Assembly: GCA_011960625.1 (NCBI GenBank)
Contig: BLMJ01000224.1
Coordinates: 33,523-97,522 of the forward strand
Origin: Lachnospiraceae bacterium
GTDB taxonomy: Bacteria > Bacillota > Clostridia > Lachnospirales > Lachnospiraceae
Direction of reading: 5' to 3'
DNA length: 64,000 bases
A program made the position numbers and the translations under genes. Position 1 is the first letter of the stretch; the number at the start of each line of letters is the position of its first letter. Shown one piece after another: positions 1 to 8,929 of this stretch. A model generated the notes under the pieces. It was not told the origin of the DNA, did no database searches, and worked only from the letters and a program-made list of their open reading frames with translations.

Positions 1-237
1 CACTTTCCTTCCGGCAAATAGCTCTCTTGAGTTGCAGTCCTTACTGTAATATGCTGTGAGCATATCTGCCGCCATAGATTTTCCAAAACGGCGCGGACGG
101 CTTACACAGACATATTTCACCCTTGATTTATTCAGTTTGCGGTTCATTAAAGATATCATATCTGTTTTATCAACATATATATCATCCGTTACTGCCTGCC
201 TGAAAGCCTCATTGCCAGGATTCAGATATAGCCCCAT
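1..237 (-). CDS. AAA-ATPase-like protein (PF09820 type), N-terminal part, runs off left edge
   Basis: This reading frame starts at ATG 237, preceded by a GGAGGGA ribosome site, and stays open for 79 codons to the window edge, so only the N-terminus is seen. The visible protein has 'YVDKTDMI' near residue 21, then 'SRPRRFGKS' around residues 46-54. That is the degenerate P-loop typical of the AAA-ATPase-like family that usually carries a C-terminal PD-(D/E)XK nuclease-like domain. Members are common in many copies in gut Bacteroidetes and Clostridia; their cellular role is not established. The C-terminal half is outside the window, so the nuclease domain is assumed, not seen. A consensus promoter lies directly upstream. 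Confidence 0.8.
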   Translation of the reverse strand, partial: MGLYLNPGNEAFRQAVTDDIYVDKTDMISLMNRKLNKSRVKYVCVSRPRRFGKSMAADMLTAYYSKDCNSRELFAGRKV

Positions 238-277
238 GCCGCTCCCTCCCCATTCAGATACCTTATGATTTACAAAT

Positions 278-306
278 AATTTACTTCTATAGAAGAACTT
301 TGTCAA
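278..306 (-). promoter_or_regulatory. sigma-A promoter for the AAA-ATPase-like gene
   Basis: On the minus strand TTGACA (306-301) is followed after 17 bp by TAAATT (283-278). The spacer contains a perfect 12-bp palindrome, CTTCTATAGAAG (284-295), which could be an operator. The gene start lies about 40 bp downstream. Confidence 0.6.
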
Positions 307-315
307 CAATATTTC

Positions 316-349
316 ACAAAAAAGAGAGCCGACATGAATCAGCCCTCTT
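316..349 (-). terminator. intrinsic terminator after the lysozyme gene
   Basis: Minus-strand RNA forms an 11-bp stem (349-339 with 332-322, two G-U pairs) around a 6-nt loop, followed by a run of six T. It lies 17 bp beyond the lysozyme stop codon. Confidence 0.75.
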
Positions 350-365
350 ATTCTAACGCCCTTCT

Positions 366-1340
366 TTATCGAACCCGTAACCTCTGTCCCACATAAATAA
401 GGTTCGGATTCCGAATCCCATTCAACTGTGCCAGCCTCTGGTAGGTCGTGCCGAATCGTCTTGCAATCCCGCCCAAGGTATCCCCGCGCCTTACCACATA
501 ATACACAGGCTCTACCGGATGGGTCGAACCCACTGGTATCCGAATTACCTGCCCCGCATAGATACGGTTCGGGTCCGCAATCCCGTTCAGCTGCGCCAGA
601 GTCGCTACTGTAGTTCCATATCTGGCGGCAATTCCCCCAAGCGTATCGCCTGGACGTATTCTGTAAGTAATCGTCGGCTGTGGCTGCGGCGTCGGATCCG
701 GCGTCGGATCTACTGTCCCCTCCGCTTTTACATATCCGTCCCAATCCCCGGGACTCCCGTAAAATACGTCAAGATCCAGATAGCCGTTATATCCCGCAAG
801 CCTTCCCTCCGAAGTATACTGGTACAGCAGCGCCTTCCCCCATGCCCCAAGCCTTTCCGGCAGCGGCGCCTGAGGATTATACCCCATCGGCGTCCCATAG
901 GCATAATAATACGCATTCCAAAGCGGATATCCCGCCTTTGCAACGGCGCTCCAATCCAGATGGTTTACCATATAATTACTCATGTAAATCACCGGCTTTA
1001 CCTTCGTCAGCTCATAAACCCTGTCGAGCCACTGCTTCGACCATGCCGCCCCCTCCGCCATATCCTGTATCTCAAAATCCAGCACCAACATCGCCCGTCC
1101 CACGTATCCTCTGATATTCCTTACAAAATAATCTGCTTCCGCGGCCGCATTCCCGCCGCCTGCGAAATGATAGACGCCTAGCTTCTTTCCTAGTTCCGCC
1201 GCCTGACGGAAATGCTGGTCGCAATACGGGTTCACATAAGTAGTTCCTTCTGTCGCCTTTATGACCACAAACTCACATGGCACTGCCGCCAGATCAATCC
1301 CTGCCTGCCATCTGCTGATGTCAATTCCATTCATACTCAT
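366..1340 (-). CDS. GH25 lysozyme with two C-terminal LysM repeats
   Basis: A 324-residue muramidase that should cut the N-acetylmuramic acid to N-acetylglucosamine bond of peptidoglycan. The glycoside hydrolase family 25 domain fills residues 1-205: it opens with 'GIDISRWQ', has '[11 protein letters not shown]', the acidic strand 'LVLDFEIQD' and '[10 protein letters not shown]'. A Pro/Thr linker of about 20 residues follows, then two LysM peptidoglycan-binding repeats (about 227-272 and 281-324), each with 'GDTLGGIA' and 'QLNGI'. There is no signal peptide or membrane segment, so export is unexplained; it could be a domesticated endolysin or a non-classically released autolysin. ATG 1340 is used because AGGGAG lies about 10 bp upstream. 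The gene stands alone with its own promoter and terminator; no holin or phage genes are adjacent. Confidence 0.9.
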   Translation of the reverse strand: MSMNGIDISRWQAGIDLAAVPCEFVVIKATEGTTYVNPYCDQHFRQAAELGKKLGVYHFAGGGNAAAEADYFVRNIRGYVGRAMLVLDFEIQDMAEGAAWSKQWLDRVYELTKVKPVIYMSNYMVNHLDWSAVAKAGYPLWNAYYYAYGTPMGYNPQAPLPERLGAWGKALLYQYTSEGRLAGYNGYLDLDVFYGSPGDWDGYVKAEGTVDPTPDPTPQPQPTITYRIRPGDTLGGIAARYGTTVATLAQLNGIADPNRIYAGQVIRIPVGSTHPVEPVYYVVRRGDTLGGIARRFGTTYQRLAQLNGIRNPNLIYVGQRLRVR

Positions 1341-1360
1341 AAAAAATCGCTCCCTTCCCT

Positions 1361-1389
1361 ATATAATCTATGAAGGAAACCGACGGCAA
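1361..1389 (-). promoter_or_regulatory. possible promoter of the lysozyme gene
   Basis: Minus strand TTGCCG (1389-1384), 17 bp, TTATAT (1366-1361). The leader to ATG 1340 would be very short, so this is a tentative call. Confidence 0.35.
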
Positions 1390-1408
1390 GTTCCAGTTAC
1401 TTTTTTCC

Positions 1409-1448
1409 AAAAAGGGATGCCGGAAAATAACATCTTCCAGCATCCCTT
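1409..1448 (-). terminator. intrinsic terminator after the MocR-type gene
   Basis: Minus-strand RNA pairs 1448-1435 with 1425-1412 (14 bp, one mismatch or wobble) and ends in five T. It is 30 bp downstream of the regulator stop codon. Confidence 0.75.
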
Positions 1449-1477
1449 GTACTTGCTAATAACCGTTTTTTCGTCCC

Positions 1478-2872
1478 TCAGCGCCGGAAACACCTCTCTA
1501 GTATCTCCACCGCCTCTTCAATCTGCCCTTCCGTCAGATTCGCATAGCCAAGCAGTATGGTCGGCTTTTCCTCTTTAGTCTCCCCAATCCAGTAATCCGA
1601 CAGCCCATACACCCGCACATCCTCTTTTGCCGCCCTTTGGATAAGCTCCGTCTCTGTCAGCCCATTTTGAAACGTCAAAAGCAGATGCACGCCCGCATGT
1701 TCCCCGGAAACCGTCAGAATATCCCACATAGGCTTAAGCCCTTCAAGCAGCACATCATGGCGGCCCTTGTACAGCGCCCTCGTCTTGTTGAGATGCCGTT
1801 CATAATACCCCTCTTCGAGAAATCTCTGCATAATCAACTGGTCTACCTTGGAGACGGTAGAATGTACAAAGCCATTTTTCCTCTCATACGCCTCCATAAG
1901 CGTCTGCGGCAGCACCATATAACTTAACCGGATTGCAGGCGCCACCGACCGTGAGAATGTCCCCAGGTAAATGACTTTCTCATGGGCGTCATACCCTTGC
2001 AGGGCAGGAATCGGTTTCCCTTTATAGCGGTACTCGCTGTCATAATCATCCTCTACGATATACCGCCCATCCCTCTTCGCCGCCCACCTAAGAAGCTCCA
2101 TCCTCCGGTTAATGGGCATCACGATACCCGTAGGGTACTGGTGGGACGGCGTTACATACGCGATATCCGCGCCGGACGCCTCCAAAGCGGAAACCACCAT
2201 CCCGTTCTTGTCCAGAGGCACCGGGACCGTTTCATAGGACAATGCATTCGCCATATGATACGCCTGCTTGTATGCCGGGTTCTCAAAAGCAATCCTATGC
2301 TCCCTCCCCAATATCATGCTAAGAAGCATCAGGATATAGTCGCTTCCCGCACCTACAATAATCTGTTCCGGCGAACAATTCACCCCTCTTGCCTGATGCA
2401 GATAGCTGCTGATGGCATTGCGGAAACCATACTCTCCTTTGGAATCACCGGAACGGAACAATTCCGTCCGGTCATCCATCAGAATATCCTTCGACAGCTT
2501 CCGCCACGCATTATAAGGAAAGCTCCTTAAATCCACTCCGTTGGGCGAAAAATCATACCGGTACTTCTTCTCCTGCTTAGGTGCGAAAGCCTGCACCCTC
2601 TCCTTTTTCAGGTGATAAAGCTCCTCCGTCTGCGCCACAAAGAACCCTCTGTATGGCTCAGCCTCAATATAACCTTCCGATAAAAGCTGCTCATAGGCAA
2701 GCTCCACCGTACTCCTGCTGACCTCTAAATGTTTCGACAACGCCCGAGTTGACGGCAGTTTCTCCCGATATCCAATCCTTCCGCATTGAATGTCCGCCTT
2801 AATGTAGCTGTATATCTGTTCGTAAAGCGGAATTTTAGAACGGGTCTTCAAATTCATTGTCAATTCATTCAT
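1478..2872 (-). CDS. MocR/PdxR-family GntR-aminotransferase transcription regulator
   Basis: About 464 residues. The N-terminal winged helix of the GntR type spans roughly residues 8-80 ('IPLYEQIYSYIK', 'LPSTRALSKHLEVSRSTVE'). A fold-type I aminotransferase-like domain follows from about 110 to the end ('GAGSDYIL', 'SHQYPTG', 'VEDDYDSEYRY'). Known relatives bind PLP and control vitamin B6, GABA or taurine genes. In this protein the motif that normally reads FSK, with the PLP Schiff-base lysine, is 'GTFSRSVAPAIR', so Arg (about residue 308) stands there. ATG 2872 is preferred over the upstream TTG because the family starts a few residues before 'SKIPLYEQ'; ribosome site is weak. It begins 10 bp after the glnS stop and is probably co-transcribed. 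No pdx or gab gene is nearby, so the target is unknown. Confidence 0.88.
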   Translation of the reverse strand: MNELTMNLKTRSKIPLYEQIYSYIKADIQCGRIGYREKLPSTRALSKHLEVSRSTVELAYEQLLSEGYIEAEPYRGFFVAQTEELYHLKKERVQAFAPKQEKKYRYDFSPNGVDLRSFPYNAWRKLSKDILMDDRTELFRSGDSKGEYGFRNAISSYLHQARGVNCSPEQIIVGAGSDYILMLLSMILGREHRIAFENPAYKQAYHMANALSYETVPVPLDKNGMVVSALEASGADIAYVTPSHQYPTGIVMPINRRMELLRWAAKRDGRYIVEDDYDSEYRYKGKPIPALQGYDAHEKVIYLGTFSRSVAPAIRLSYMVLPQTLMEAYERKNGFVHSTVSKVDQLIMQRFLEEGYYERHLNKTRALYKGRHDVLLEGLKPMWDILTVSGEHAGVHLLLTFQNGLTETELIQRAAKEDVRVYGLSDYWIGETKEEKPTILLGYANLTEGQIEEAVEILERCFRR

Positions 2873-2881
2873 GAACAAAGC

Positions 2882-4549
2882 CTACTTAGGCAGCTTAAAG
2901 GAGCTCTTTAAAGATACAATTCGGTTAAATACCAAGTTATCCGGCGAAGAATCCTTAGAATCAATACAGAAGTACCCATTTCTCACAAACTGGAAGCTGT
3001 CGCATCCCTTTGCATCCGCGAAGCTATCCTCCACGTAGCACTCCTTGCGGACAGTCAGGGAATTAGGATTCAGGTTCAGAGATCCGTCCTCCTTATTGTA
3101 GACCCCCTTCTCCTCGTCCACCAGATTCTCATACAGGCGCACCTCCGCCTGTTTTGCGCAAGATGCCTCCACCCAGTGGATCGTACCTTTCACCTTCCGT
3201 CCGGTAAATCCAGTGCCGCACTTTGTCTCTGGGTCGTAGGTACAGTGAACCACAGTCACATTCCCCTCGGCGTCCGTCTCGTAGCTTACGCATTTCACAA
3301 AGTATGCATGCATCAGGCGCACTTCATTCCCCGGGAACAGACGGAAATACTTCTTCGGAGGCTCAATCATGAAATCCTCCCGCTCAATGTAAAGCTTACG
3401 TCCAAAAGGCAGCTTACGCATCCCAAGCTCTGGGTTCTCCAGATTATTCTCTACTTCCAGATACTCCGTCTCGCCTTCCGGGTAGTTGTCAATCACCAGC
3501 TTAATCGGATCCAAAACCGCCATCATACGGGGACGCTTCAGTTTTAAATCCTCCCGGATACAGTATTCAAGCATCGCATAATCCACGGAACTCTGGCTCT
3601 TGGATACGCCGCACATATCGATGAACATCTGGAGCGACTCCGGCGTAAACCCTCTTCTTCTGAGCGCCGCAATGGACACAAGCCTTGGGTCGTCCCATCC
3701 GTCCACAATGCCCTCCGTCACCAACTTCTTAATATATCTCTTCCCCGTCACCACATTGGTCAGATACAGCTTGGCAAACTCAATCTGCCGCGGCGCAGGG
3801 TCAAACTCACACTCTTTCACCACCCAGTCATAGAGCGGCCTGTGATCCTCGAACTCCAGGGTACAGATGGAGTGGGTAATCTTCTCTACCGCATCCTCAA
3901 TGGGATGGGCGAAATCATACATCGGGTAAATGCACCATCTATCCCCCGTATTGTGGTGCGCCATATGCGCCACGCGGTAAATCACCGGGTCGCGCATGTT
4001 GATATTCGGGGAGGCCATGTCAATCTTGGCCCGCAGTACCTTCTCCCCGTCTTTCACCTTACCCTCTTTCATCTCTTCAAACAGACGCAGGTTCTCCTCC
4101 ACGCTGCGGCCGCGGTAGGGGCTGTTCTTTCCCGGCTCCGTCAACGTGCCCCGGTATTCCCTAATTTCATCCGCGCTTAACTCACAGACAAACGCTTTCC
4201 CTTTCTTGATCAGCTTCATGGCACATTCATACATCACTTCAAAATAATCGGATGCAAAATACAGATGGTCTTTAAAATCCGCGCCAAGCCATTCCACATC
4301 TTCCTTGATGGACTCCACGAACTCCATATCTTCCTTCGTAGGGTTCGTGTCGTCGAACCGAAGATGGAACGTCCCCTTATACTTCTTGGCCAGACCAGAG
4401 TTCAACAGGATAGACTTGGCATGCCCAATATGAAGGTATCCGTTGGGCTCCGGCGGGAATCTGGTACAGACCTGGGTATAGACTCCCTCAGCCAAATCCT
4501 TATCTATCTCCTGCTCAATAAAATTTCTGGAAACTGTCTCTTCTCCCAT
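2882..4549 (-). CDS. glnS: glutaminyl-tRNA synthetase
   Basis: A class Ic aminoacyl-tRNA synthetase of 555 residues that charges tRNA-Gln with glutamine in the cytosol. It shows the HIGH motif in '[15 protein letters not shown]' (about residues 32-46), 'RFDDTNP', '[16 protein letters not shown]', and the C-terminal anticodon-binding beta-barrel region with 'HWVEA'. The KMSKS-type loop is degenerate ('[12 protein letters not shown]' before '[11 protein letters not shown]'). Many Firmicutes instead use GluRS plus GatCAB, but GlnRS is known in a subset of Clostridia. Start at ATG 4549 follows AAGGAGGAACAAT. Its own consensus promoter lies 45-70 bp upstream; the MocR gene follows by 10 bp. Confidence 0.96.
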   Translation of the reverse strand: MGEETVSRNFIEQEIDKDLAEGVYTQVCTRFPPEPNGYLHIGHAKSILLNSGLAKKYKGTFHLRFDDTNPTKEDMEFVESIKEDVEWLGADFKDHLYFASDYFEVMYECAMKLIKKGKAFVCELSADEIREYRGTLTEPGKNSPYRGRSVEENLRLFEEMKEGKVKDGEKVLRAKIDMASPNINMRDPVIYRVAHMAHHNTGDRWCIYPMYDFAHPIEDAVEKITHSICTLEFEDHRPLYDWVVKECEFDPAPRQIEFAKLYLTNVVTGKRYIKKLVTEGIVDGWDDPRLVSIAALRRRGFTPESLQMFIDMCGVSKSQSSVDYAMLEYCIREDLKLKRPRMMAVLDPIKLVIDNYPEGETEYLEVENNLENPELGMRKLPFGRKLYIEREDFMIEPPKKYFRLFPGNEVRLMHAYFVKCVSYETDAEGNVTVVHCTYDPETKCGTGFTGRKVKGTIHWVEASCAKQAEVRLYENLVDEEKGVYNKEDGSLNLNPNSLTVRKECYVEDSFADAKGCDSFQFVRNGYFCIDSKDSSPDNLVFNRIVSLKSSFKLPK

Positions 4550-4591
4550 ATTGTTCCTCCTTGTAGATACTTACATAACATTGTGTTCCTT

Positions 4592-4620
4592 ATCTTATCA
4601 TAAAAAATATGGCGAAACAA
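4592..4620 (-). promoter_or_regulatory. sigma-A promoter of glnS
   Basis: Minus strand TTGTTT (4620-4615), 17 bp spacer, TAAGAT (4597-4592). It lies between the Nudix gene stop (4629) and glnS. Confidence 0.6.
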
Positions 4621-4628
4621 GGTGGTTT

Positions 4629-5330
4629 TTACAGCCGTTTCTTAAGAAGCAGTAAGGCCTGTGCAATAATCGCGCCATGGTCTGCCGCCGTCATCCCCTG
4701 ATCTGTCACAGAATAACGCGCTTCCTTGATAATCCCATCCGTACTGATTTCTTCTTCAACCGTAGCTGTCGTATCCAAACCTCTTTCTTGATTCTCCAAG
4801 TGTAAGGCATATGTATTCTTCGACCTGCTGCCTTCCTGCTTTTCTTCAAGCAGCTCCAGACGAACCTTGCACCATGCGGCGTCTGCGGCGTCGTCCCCTG
4901 CCCTAACCTTTACCTCATTTTCATCCACCAACGCCATATACGCCGTGGTGATTACCCTAGAGCGGGGGTCTCTGTCATAATTTCCGTAGGTAGCAACCTG
5001 CTCCATTAAGAGTCCCTGCACCCCCGTCTCCTCCTCCAGCTCCCTTCTTGCAGTATCCGCAAGGTTTTCCTTCATATTGACAAAACCTCCCGGCAGGGCC
5101 CATGTCCCAATACATGGATGGTTGCTGCGCTTGACCATAAGAAGGCTTAATCCCTCCAAAGATGGCGCAAGCTTCCCTGAATGGGAAAAAATAAGGGCGT
5201 CTGTAGTACAGCTTGGGGACTCATATTCTCTCGGATCATAGGCTTCCAAAAATTCTTCCAGCGACTCGCCCTGTATATTCCTTTCCCCGTTTCCCCGAAA
5301 CCGAGACAAATCTGCTAAAAATGACGGCAT
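4629..5330 (-). CDS. Nudix hydrolase
   Basis: About 233 residues. The Nudix box is complete: 'GGFVNMKENLADTARRELEE' followed by 'ETGV', matching Gx5Ex7REUxEExGU, near residues 81-106. This predicts Mg-dependent cleavage of a nucleoside diphosphate linked to another group; substrate cannot be told from sequence. The N-terminal 50 residues and the C-terminal region after about 165 are not recognisable domains; I see no winged helix, so it is not an obvious NrtR regulator. ATG 5330 is chosen because AGGAGG ends 9 bp before it, whereas ATG 5339 abuts the ribosome site. It lies between tRNA-Thr and glnS. Although a Nudix enzyme is one missing step of folate synthesis, this gene is outside and antiparallel to the folate operon. 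Confidence 0.85.
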   Translation of the reverse strand: MPSFLADLSRFRGNGERNIQGESLEEFLEAYDPREYESPSCTTDALIFSHSGKLAPSLEGLSLLMVKRSNHPCIGTWALPGGFVNMKENLADTARRELEEETGVQGLLMEQVATYGNYDRDPRSRVITTAYMALVDENEVKVRAGDDAADAAWCKVRLELLEEKQEGSRSKNTYALHLENQERGLDTTATVEEEISTDGIIKEARYSVTDQGMTAADHGAIIAQALLLLKKRL

Positions 5331-5350
5331 GCTTCTCATCCTCCTATTAT

Positions 5351-5380
5351 GAAAAAAAGTCCTTGAGAATCAAGGACTTT
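5351..5380 (-). terminator. intrinsic terminator after tRNA-Thr
   Basis: Perfect 11-bp stem (5356-5366 with 5370-5380), 3-nt loop, then seven T on the minus strand. It starts 8 bp after the tRNA 3' end, so the tRNA is a single-gene transcript. Confidence 0.8.
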
Positions 5381-5387
5381 CAAAAAA

Positions 5388-5459
5388 GCTGCCTAGCGGA
5401 ATCGAACCGCCGACCTCCGCCTTACCAAGGCGACGCTCTACCGACTGAGCCAAGGCAGC
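5388..5459 (-). tRNA. tRNA-Thr (anticodon GGT)
   Basis: 72-nt cloverleaf read on the minus strand. Acceptor stem GCTGCCT/AGGCAGC, D arm GCTC/GAGC, anticodon stem TCGCC/GGCGG with loop TTGGTAA (anticodon GGT), T arm GGCGG-TTCGATT-CCGCT. The CCA end is not encoded. It has its own promoter 25 bp upstream and a terminator just downstream. Confidence 0.96.
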
Positions 5460-5483
5460 TTACATGCGATATGCAACAGTGAT

Positions 5484-5512
5484 ACTATACAATATTCCCC
5501 CTCTCTTGTCAA
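5484..5512 (-). promoter_or_regulatory. consensus promoter of tRNA-Thr
   Basis: Minus strand TTGACA (5512-5507), 17 bp spacer, TATAGT (5489-5484). This is the only clear signal between the tRNA and the divergent folC gene on that strand. Confidence 0.8.
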
Positions 5513-5596
5513 TATCATTTCTTACTTTTTTCCAACTTTTTTCTACATTTTTTCACCTCTTTTTCTAACAGTTCAAATGATATTTTCTAAATTCTC

Positions 5597-5625
5597 TTGT
5601 CCAAATCCATTTTTAGTGATATGAT
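5597..5625 (+). promoter_or_regulatory. promoter of the folate operon
   Basis: Plus strand TTGTCC (5597-5602), 17 bp spacer, TATGAT (5620-5625). Transcription would begin near 5632, which rules out start codons upstream of that and supports starting folC at 5645 or 5663. Confidence 0.6.
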
Positions 5626-5662
5626 TAACACCGATGAAAATACAATGAAAGGAAACGAGAAC

Positions 5663-6973
5663 GTGACCTACAAAGAAGCAAGGGTATATTTGGACGGTGT
5701 GTCGAAATACGGAAGTGTACTTGGTCTGGGTACGATTCACAAGCTGTTGTGCGAGCTTAACAATCCGCAGAAGGATCTTAAGTTCATACATATTGCCGGA
5801 ACCAACGGCAAAGGCTCTGTACTTGCATACACCTCCACCATATTGAGCAAGGCAGGATACAGAGTCGGACGTTATCTTTCGCCAACAGTGGTTTCCTATC
5901 TGGAACGGATTCAGGTAGACGGACAATGGATACCAGAAGACGTATTTGCTACGCTGACCACAATGGTCCAGGAAGCTATTGCCCGTATGGAAGCAGCCGG
6001 TGAGACCCTCCCGACTGTATTCGAGATAGAGACAGCAATAGCTTTTTTATATTTTAAGGAGCAAGGCTGCGATCTGGTCGTGTTGGAGTGCGGCCTTGGC
6101 GGGTCGACGGACGCCACCAATATCATAGAAAATACGCTCCTATCCGTCTTTACTTCTATAAGCCGAGATCACTTGGGGATTCTTGGAAATACACTGGAAG
6201 AGATTGCCGCCGTAAAATCAGGAATTATAAAACCAGGGTGTAGGGTTGTCTCGGGAACACAGCCCAAAAAAGTGCTGCAGATCTTAAAACAACGGGCAGA
6301 AGCTCTCCGCTGTCCCTTTATATGTGCAGATGAGAAACAAGCCCTGCTGCTGAAAGAAGACTACGACGGACAGCTTCTATCCTATAAAGGAATTGAGAAG
6401 GTTTACTGTCCCCTTGCAGGGCGGCATCAAATCGGCAATGTCGTTACTGCGCTAGAAACCGTCTTTACACTCCGAGCACTGGGCTACCACATTACAGACG
6501 ACGCCCTTCGCCAGGGGCTTAAGGAAACCGTCTGGCTTGGACGCTTTACCTGCATCGGCACAAATCCCCTCTTCATCATAGACGGGGCCCACAATGAAGA
6601 CGCCGCAAGGAGACTTCGGGAGACATTGGAGGTCTATTTCCCCGAAAAACAGTTTATCTATATTGTAGGGGTGTTTCGCGATAAGGAGTATGAAGAGATC
6701 GCAAAAATCATGGGGCCTCTGGCCAAATCCGTATATACTGTAAAGCTTCCCGATTCCGCCCGTACACTTCCGGCCTCAGAGCTTGCAAAGGTTATGAGAC
6801 GGCATTGTAAGAATGGAATATCCATACAGGCCGAGGATAGTATCAAAATGGCGGTAAAGAATGCCCTTACGGAGGCTAAGGAAACGGATATCCTCCTTTC
6901 TTTTGGTTCTCTTTCGTATCTTGGGCAGGTCATGTCGGACTTTGAGCTTTTATCTGCTTCGTCTATGGCTTAA
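5663..6973 (+). CDS. folC: bifunctional folylpolyglutamate / dihydrofolate synthase
   Basis: About 436 residues. The enzyme ligates glutamate to dihydropteroate or folate using ATP. The Mur-ligase type P-loop 'AGTNGKGS' is near residues 46-53, followed by 'GYRVGRYLSPTVVSYLERI', 'FEIETAIAF' and 'LECGLGGSTDATN', then the central 'SISRDHLGILG' region and the C-terminal 'FIIDGAHNEDA'. GTG 5663 is the likely start: AAAGGA lies 9 bp upstream and the family begins right at 'TYKEARVYL'; ATG 5645 is the alternative. First gene of a plus-strand folate operon; a 52-bp gap leads to folE. Confidence 0.94.
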   Translation: MTYKEARVYLDGVSKYGSVLGLGTIHKLLCELNNPQKDLKFIHIAGTNGKGSVLAYTSTILSKAGYRVGRYLSPTVVSYLERIQVDGQWIPEDVFATLTTMVQEAIARMEAAGETLPTVFEIETAIAFLYFKEQGCDLVVLECGLGGSTDATNIIENTLLSVFTSISRDHLGILGNTLEEIAAVKSGIIKPGCRVVSGTQPKKVLQILKQRAEALRCPFICADEKQALLLKEDYDGQLLSYKGIEKVYCPLAGRHQIGNVVTALETVFTLRALGYHITDDALRQGLKETVWLGRFTCIGTNPLFIIDGAHNEDAARRLRETLEVYFPEKQFIYIVGVFRDKEYEEIAKIMGPLAKSVYTVKLPDSARTLPASELAKVMRRHCKNGISIQAEDSIKMAVKNALTEAKETDILLSFGSLSYLGQVMSDFELLSASSMA

Positions 6974-7025
6974 GAGCAACAAACAAAATAAGCAAATTAA
7001 TTTCATTTTTTAAGGACATAATAAT

Positions 7026-7586
7026 ATGGTAAATCAGAACAAAATCAAACAGGCGGTCCGCCTTCTATTAGAGGGAATCGGTGAGGATATTTCCAGGGAG
7101 GGCCTTCTTGACACACCGGACCGTATCGCCAGGATGTATGGGGAACTCTTTGGCGGAATGGAGGAAGACGCCGGCGAACACCTAAGCCGGACCTTCCACG
7201 CAGACAGCAGTGAGATGGTGCTTGAGCGAGATATTACCTTCTATTCTACCTGCGAACATCATATGCTGCCCTTTTATGGGAAAGTACATATTGCCTACAT
7301 TCCAGACGGCAAGGTGGTGGGACTTAGCAAGCTTGCCCGCACTGTGGATGTATTTGCAAGGCGGCTGCAGCTCCAAGAACAGTTGACCGGCCAGATTGCC
7401 GACGCACTTATGAAGCATATGCAGCCGAAAGGCGTGCTTGTTATGGTGGAAGCAGAGCACCTTTGCATGTCCATGCGGGGAATAAAAAAACCAGGGAGTC
7501 AGACGGTAACGCTGGCGCAGCGCGGGGTCTTTGAAACCAGGCCTGAGCTGGAAGAGCGTTTTTTCCGGATGCTTAAGCAGCAATGA
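7026..7586 (+). CDS. folE: GTP cyclohydrolase I
   Basis: 186 residues, usual length. It converts GTP to 7,8-dihydroneopterin triphosphate, first step of tetrahydrofolate synthesis, as a homodecamer. Zinc and catalytic residues are visible: C76 and H79 in 'CEHHMLPF' and C147 in 'LCMSMRG', plus '[17 protein letters not shown]' around 99-115. Start ATG 7026 has AAGGA upstream. The stop overlaps the HD-protein start by 4 bp (ATGA), so the two are translationally coupled. Confidence 0.96.
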   Translation: MVNQNKIKQAVRLLLEGIGEDISREGLLDTPDRIARMYGELFGGMEEDAGEHLSRTFHADSSEMVLERDITFYSTCEHHMLPFYGKVHIAYIPDGKVVGLSKLARTVDVFARRLQLQEQLTGQIADALMKHMQPKGVLVMVEAEHLCMSMRGIKKPGSQTVTLAQRGVFETRPELEERFFRMLKQQ

Positions 7587-8071
7587 GACTCTCCTTCATC
7601 CAAAATCACCCCCTCTACGTCTCATCCTATGAAAGACTGCAGGAGCTTGAAAAAAACCGCAGCTTTTGCCGCCATCAGATAAACCATTACTTAGACGTGG
7701 CCAGAATCGCTTATATTCTGAATCTGGAAGGGCAGCTTGGCATCAGCCGAGAGCTCATCTATGCGGCGGCTCTTCTCCACGATATTGGCAAGAGCCGGCA
7801 GTATGAGGCACAGATTCCCCATGAGCTTGCAAGTGAAACAATCGCAGCCCAGATTCTTTCTGATATGCCGCCTGAGATTTCATTTTCCCAAAATGAGCAA
7901 GGACAAATTCTCACGGCAATCCGTGGACATCGGCGGCTTAGAGAGGCTGCCGAGCCCTTGGAACTCCTTCTATATAAAAGTGACAAGCTGTCACGGGCCT
8001 GTTTTGCCTGCCCCGCCAAAGCAGAGTGTAACTGGAGCCTTGACAAGAAGAATATGAAAATTGGATTATAG
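7583..8071 (+). CDS. HD-domain phosphohydrolase-like protein in the folate operon
   Basis: 162 residues. The core is a short HD domain with 'LLHDIGKS' (H66, D67) and an upstream histidine cluster '[16 protein letters not shown]' (29-44) that could give the first metal-ligand His. The C-terminus carries three cysteines spaced C-x2-C-x5-C (140, 143, 149), a possible small metal site. HD proteins usually hydrolyse phosphate esters or nucleotides. Its start overlaps folE by 4 bp and it sits between folE and folP. No dihydroneopterin triphosphate pyrophosphatase is otherwise in the operon, so that missing reaction is a reasonable guess, but nothing in the sequence proves it. Confidence 0.85.
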   Translation: MRLSFIQNHPLYVSSYERLQELEKNRSFCRHQINHYLDVARIAYILNLEGQLGISRELIYAAALLHDIGKSRQYEAQIPHELASETIAAQILSDMPPEISFSQNEQGQILTAIRGHRRLREAAEPLELLLYKSDKLSRACFACPAKAECNWSLDKKNMKIGL

Positions 8072-8110
8072 CAACCGTAAACAACCCAAACACATCATGG
8101 AGATTCAATT

Positions 8111-8911
8111 ATGATTATAGGAAAAAAGGAATTTGACACAAACAAGCATACTTACATCATGGGAATCCTGAACGTTACGCCAGACTCCTTTTCCGACGGC
8201 GGCAGGTTCCTTTGCCCAGACGCCGCGTTAAGACATGCGGAGGAAATGGTTCGAGACGGAGCAGATATTCTGGATGTGGGGGGTGAATCCACACGTCCCG
8301 GACATGTTAAGATTAGTGACGAAGAAGAGATTTTTCGAACCGCGCCTGTGATTGAAAAATTAAAACAAGAATTTGATATTCCCATTTCCATTGATACCTA
8401 CAAAAGTACTGTGGCCGAAGCCGCACTTCAGGCAGGGGCGGACCTTGTGAACGACATCTGGGGCCTGAAATATGATTCCCGTATGGCAAAGCTTATTGCA
8501 GACTATAAGGTTGCCTGTTGTCTGATGCATAACCGAAAAGAGGCTGTTTATGAGGATTTTCTATCGGATTTTATGGAGGATATGCGAAAATGCATCCAGA
8601 TTGCCAAAGAAGCGGCCATTGCTGACGATAAGATCATTTTAGATCCAGGAGTTGGATTTGGGAAGACTTATGAGCTGAATCTTGAGATTATTCGAGAAGT
8701 GGGCCGGATGCAGGAATTGGGCTATCCTGTCCTTCTCGCGGCCTCCCGAAAGTCGGTAATCGGGCTGACGCTTGACCTTCCCGCCGATCAGAGAGAAGAA
8801 GGAACCCTTGCCACTACCATTTATGGGGTAATGCATGGCTGCTCCTTTGTGAGAGTCCACGATGTAAAAGGGAATCGAAGGGCCCTAAAGATGATAGAAG
8901 CGATCATATAG
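8111..8911 (+). CDS. folP: dihydropteroate synthase
   Basis: 266 residues, TIM barrel. Joins 6-hydroxymethyl-7,8-dihydropterin diphosphate to p-aminobenzoate; target of sulfonamides. Both family signatures are present: 'MGILNVTPDSFSDGG' (17-31) and 'GADILDVGGESTRPGH' (50-65), then 'DLVNDIWG', 'ILDPGVGFGKT' (176-186) and 'LLAASRKSVIG'. The 39-bp gap after the HD gene has a GGAG ribosome site. folBK follows 18 bp downstream. Confidence 0.96.
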   Translation: MIIGKKEFDTNKHTYIMGILNVTPDSFSDGGRFLCPDAALRHAEEMVRDGADILDVGGESTRPGHVKISDEEEIFRTAPVIEKLKQEFDIPISIDTYKSTVAEAALQAGADLVNDIWGLKYDSRMAKLIADYKVACCLMHNRKEAVYEDFLSDFMEDMRKCIQIAKEAAIADDKIILDPGVGFGKTYELNLEIIREVGRMQELGYPVLLAASRKSVIGLTLDLPADQREEGTLATTIYGVMHGCSFVRVHDVKGNRRALKMIEAII

Positions 8912-8929
8912 TATTTGCCAGGAGGACAT

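Noticed and set aside
519..1181. 220-codon open frame antisense to the lysozyme gene
   Set aside because: Arg/Ile/Pro-rich product with no recognisable fold, fully covered by a clear GH25-LysM gene on the other strand.
5597..5662. Start of folC at TTG 5597
   Set aside because: That TTG is part of the -35 element of the likely promoter, so it would not be transcribed; the family start fits GTG 5663.
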